Assembly (NCBI GenBank): GCA_025980465.1
Contig: JAICXJ010000004.1
Coordinates: forward strand, 62,001-126,000
DNA: 64,000 nucleotides
Reading direction: 5' to 3'
From: Frankiales bacterium
Lineage (GTDB): Bacteria; Actinomycetota; Actinomycetes; JAFAQI01
The notes beneath the pieces are model-generated. The model ran no database searches. It had not been told where the DNA came from and saw nothing but the letters and a program-made list of their open reading frames with translations. The first letter of the stretch is position 1. Each line of letters starts with the position of its first letter. Shown piece by piece: positions 60,931-64,000 of this stretch. A program made the position numbers and the translations under genes.

Positions 60931-60944
60931 TCAGTCAGCGTCCA

Positions 60945-61766
60945 TCACTGGGGTCGGGCGGCGAGTAGCAGGGCGGCGAGTGGCTCGAGGGTGGTGATCA
61001 GCTCGGCGAGCTCGTCCGGCTCGAGGCTCTCGTAGGGCTTCGCCGCGAGGTCGTCAGTGAGCGACTCGATGCGCTGCTTGACTGCGTGCCCTTGTTCGCT
61101 CAGCCAGCCGTCATCACCGATCAGGCCGCGGTCACGCATTCCATCGATGACGGCGGCGAGCTGTGCTGCCGGCAGGTGGTGGATCCGTCCGAAGTTCGCT
61201 GCCGGCAGGTCCATGTCGAGGGCGAGCAGGACGTGGGCCTCGAGGCCGCCGACGTCGTGGACCATCAGGGCTGCGATGTGGCCATCGCCACGGTGCTCGC
61301 GCAGCAACGACGCCGCGTGAAAGAGGCGGCCAACCGCGTCGTCGGGTACCGGGATCGCACGGAGCGCGGCGTACATCGGTCGACCCTCGGCAGGGACGCT
61401 GGTCGCCGCCTTGGCCAACAGGTCGGCGGCGCGGACGAAGGCGGCTGTCTCGACCCAGTCGCGGAGAATCCGCCGCAGCGCCCTCGCGCAGCCGATCTGA
61501 CGAGCCGCGATCGCGGCCTCGGGTGTGGTGGTGCGCCACACCTTCGGGATGTGACGAGCCACCTCGCCGGGAGCGAAGTTGTAGAACAGCGCGTCCACCA
61601 CCACCGCGTTGGCGAGGCCTAGCGGAGCGGCCCGTCCGGCGAAGTAGGTGTCCCAGTAGTTGCTGAACCCAAGGGCGAACATCGCCTCATTGGGTTCCTC
61701 AGCGGAGTAAGGGATAACGCCGATCGGCTCGACGAGCTCAAACATTCGGCGAGCCATCGAACTCAT
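60945..61766 (-). CDS. SCO6745-family protein (helix-turn-helix type)
   Basis: The 273-residue product matches the actinobacterial family named after Streptomyces SCO6745: FELVEPIGVIPYSAEEPNEAMFALGFSNYWDTYFAGRAAPLG is interrupted here only by family-variable residues, and NFAPGEVARHIPKVW and IHHLPAAQLAAVIDGMRDRGLI follow. The C-terminal part looks like a winged helix. Function is not established. The start has GAGGAG upstream. It converges on the ABC gene; katG lies upstream on the same strand, behind a terminator. Confidence 0.8.
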   Translation of the reverse strand: MSSMARRMFELVEPIGVIPYSAEEPNEAMFALGFSNYWDTYFAGRAAPLGLANAVVVDALFYNFAPGEVARHIPKVWRTTTPEAAIAARQIGCARALRRILRDWVETAAFVRAADLLAKAATSVPAEGRPMYAALRAIPVPDDAVGRLFHAASLLREHRGDGHIAALMVHDVGGLEAHVLLALDMDLPAANFGRIHHLPAAQLAAVIDGMRDRGLIGDDGWLSEQGHAVKQRIESLTDDLAAKPYESLEPDELAELITTLEPLAALLLAARPQ

Positions 61767-61849
61767 CGCCTACTCCTCGAGCTGCGCGGACCGTCGATCG
61801 TTGAGACGACCGTGCGGCGCCGAACTCATCGCACCCAGCGACGCCCGGG

Positions 61850-61903
61850 AAACCGAAACGGCGGGGGCGGCGCCGACCAGGCGCCGCCCCCGCCGTTTCG
61901 GTT

Positions 61904-61904
<1 letters not shown>
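61850..61904 (-). terminator. Perfect 25-bp terminator hairpin at the end of katG
   Basis: The arms 61850-61874 and 61880-61904 are perfectly complementary over 25 bp around a 5-nt loop. Each arm has an AAACCG-type outer end and a GC-rich inner part. On the minus strand the stem begins with the last base of the katG stop codon and ends in an A/C-rich end, without a T-run. It probably ends katG transcription and insulates the next gene. Confidence 0.85.

Positions 61905-64000
<2,096 letters not shown>

Overview
The window is a gene-dense, high-GC stretch with frequent GTG starts, some TTG starts and many 4-bp stop/start overlaps (ATGA, GTGA). Gene content and order point to an actinobacterium (Actinomycetota). 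The signs are OpcA beside Zwf, a SufR-SufB-SufD-Rieske-SufC-SufS-SufU-SufT operon, Rel next to paired prolyl isomerases and HisS, and glycolysis, pentose-phosphate and heme A genes close together. I cannot name a genus. Almost everything is housekeeping; I see no CRISPR array, prophage, insertion sequence, tRNA or rRNA gene.

Layout. (1) 1-8983, plus strand: a possible end of yebC, then ruvC-ruvA-ruvB behind a LexA-type SOS box, yajC-secD-secF (protein export), apt (purine salvage) and rel (stringent response). (2) 9110-10531, minus strand: two secreted or anchored prolyl isomerases. (3) 10634-21560, plus strand: a metallo-beta-lactamase-fold hydrolase, hisS and aspS; then, after a cluster of palindromic repeats, an overlapping run rarA, a DUF948-like protein, a small protein, alaS, ruvX, mltG and aroE. 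(4) 21599-24572: gap-pgk-tpiA. (5) 24697-30760: a five-gene peptide ABC transporter lying between tpiA and secG. (6) 31076-39346, minus strand: a pentose-phosphate operon transcribed tkt-tal-pgi-zwf-opcA-pgl. (7) 39561-41313: ctaB and ctaA, which overlap tail to tail. (8) 41348-45852: a small membrane protein divergent from a ferritin-like protein, a DHA2-type exporter and a two-gene ABC-2 exporter. (9) 45958-52407: the complete Suf iron-sulfur cluster operon with its repressor gene first. (10) 52419-61766: an MFS transporter, a small Cys-rich protein, an ABC-F ATPase, a tiny HTH protein, a broken enoyl-CoA hydratase gene, an acyl-CoA dehydrogenase, tryptophan 2,3-dioxygenase, an ABC exporter and a SCO6745-type protein. 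(11) 61904-64000: katG, which runs off the window, facing a strong hairpin.

How the genes work together. Zwf with OpcA, Pgl, Tal, Tkt and Pgi covers both ends of the pentose-phosphate pathway and joins the Gap-Pgk-TpiA trunk. CtaB and CtaA make heme A for the terminal oxidase. The Suf operon, the ferritin-like protein and KatG are iron and oxidative-stress functions. YajC, SecD, SecF and SecG serve the export route used by the two lipoproteins.

Most unusual features: a 24-bp tandem repeat that extends the RuvB C-terminus, with a second 24-bp-periodic tail on the hydrolase upstream of hisS; four copies of a 17-bp palindrome between aspS and rarA; six genes with a -10-like hexamer exactly 6 nt before the start codon, which predicts leaderless mRNAs; a doubly frameshifted enoyl-CoA hydratase gene; and a perfect 25-bp terminator hairpin touching the katG stop codon. 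I did not find a convincing new multi-gene system.
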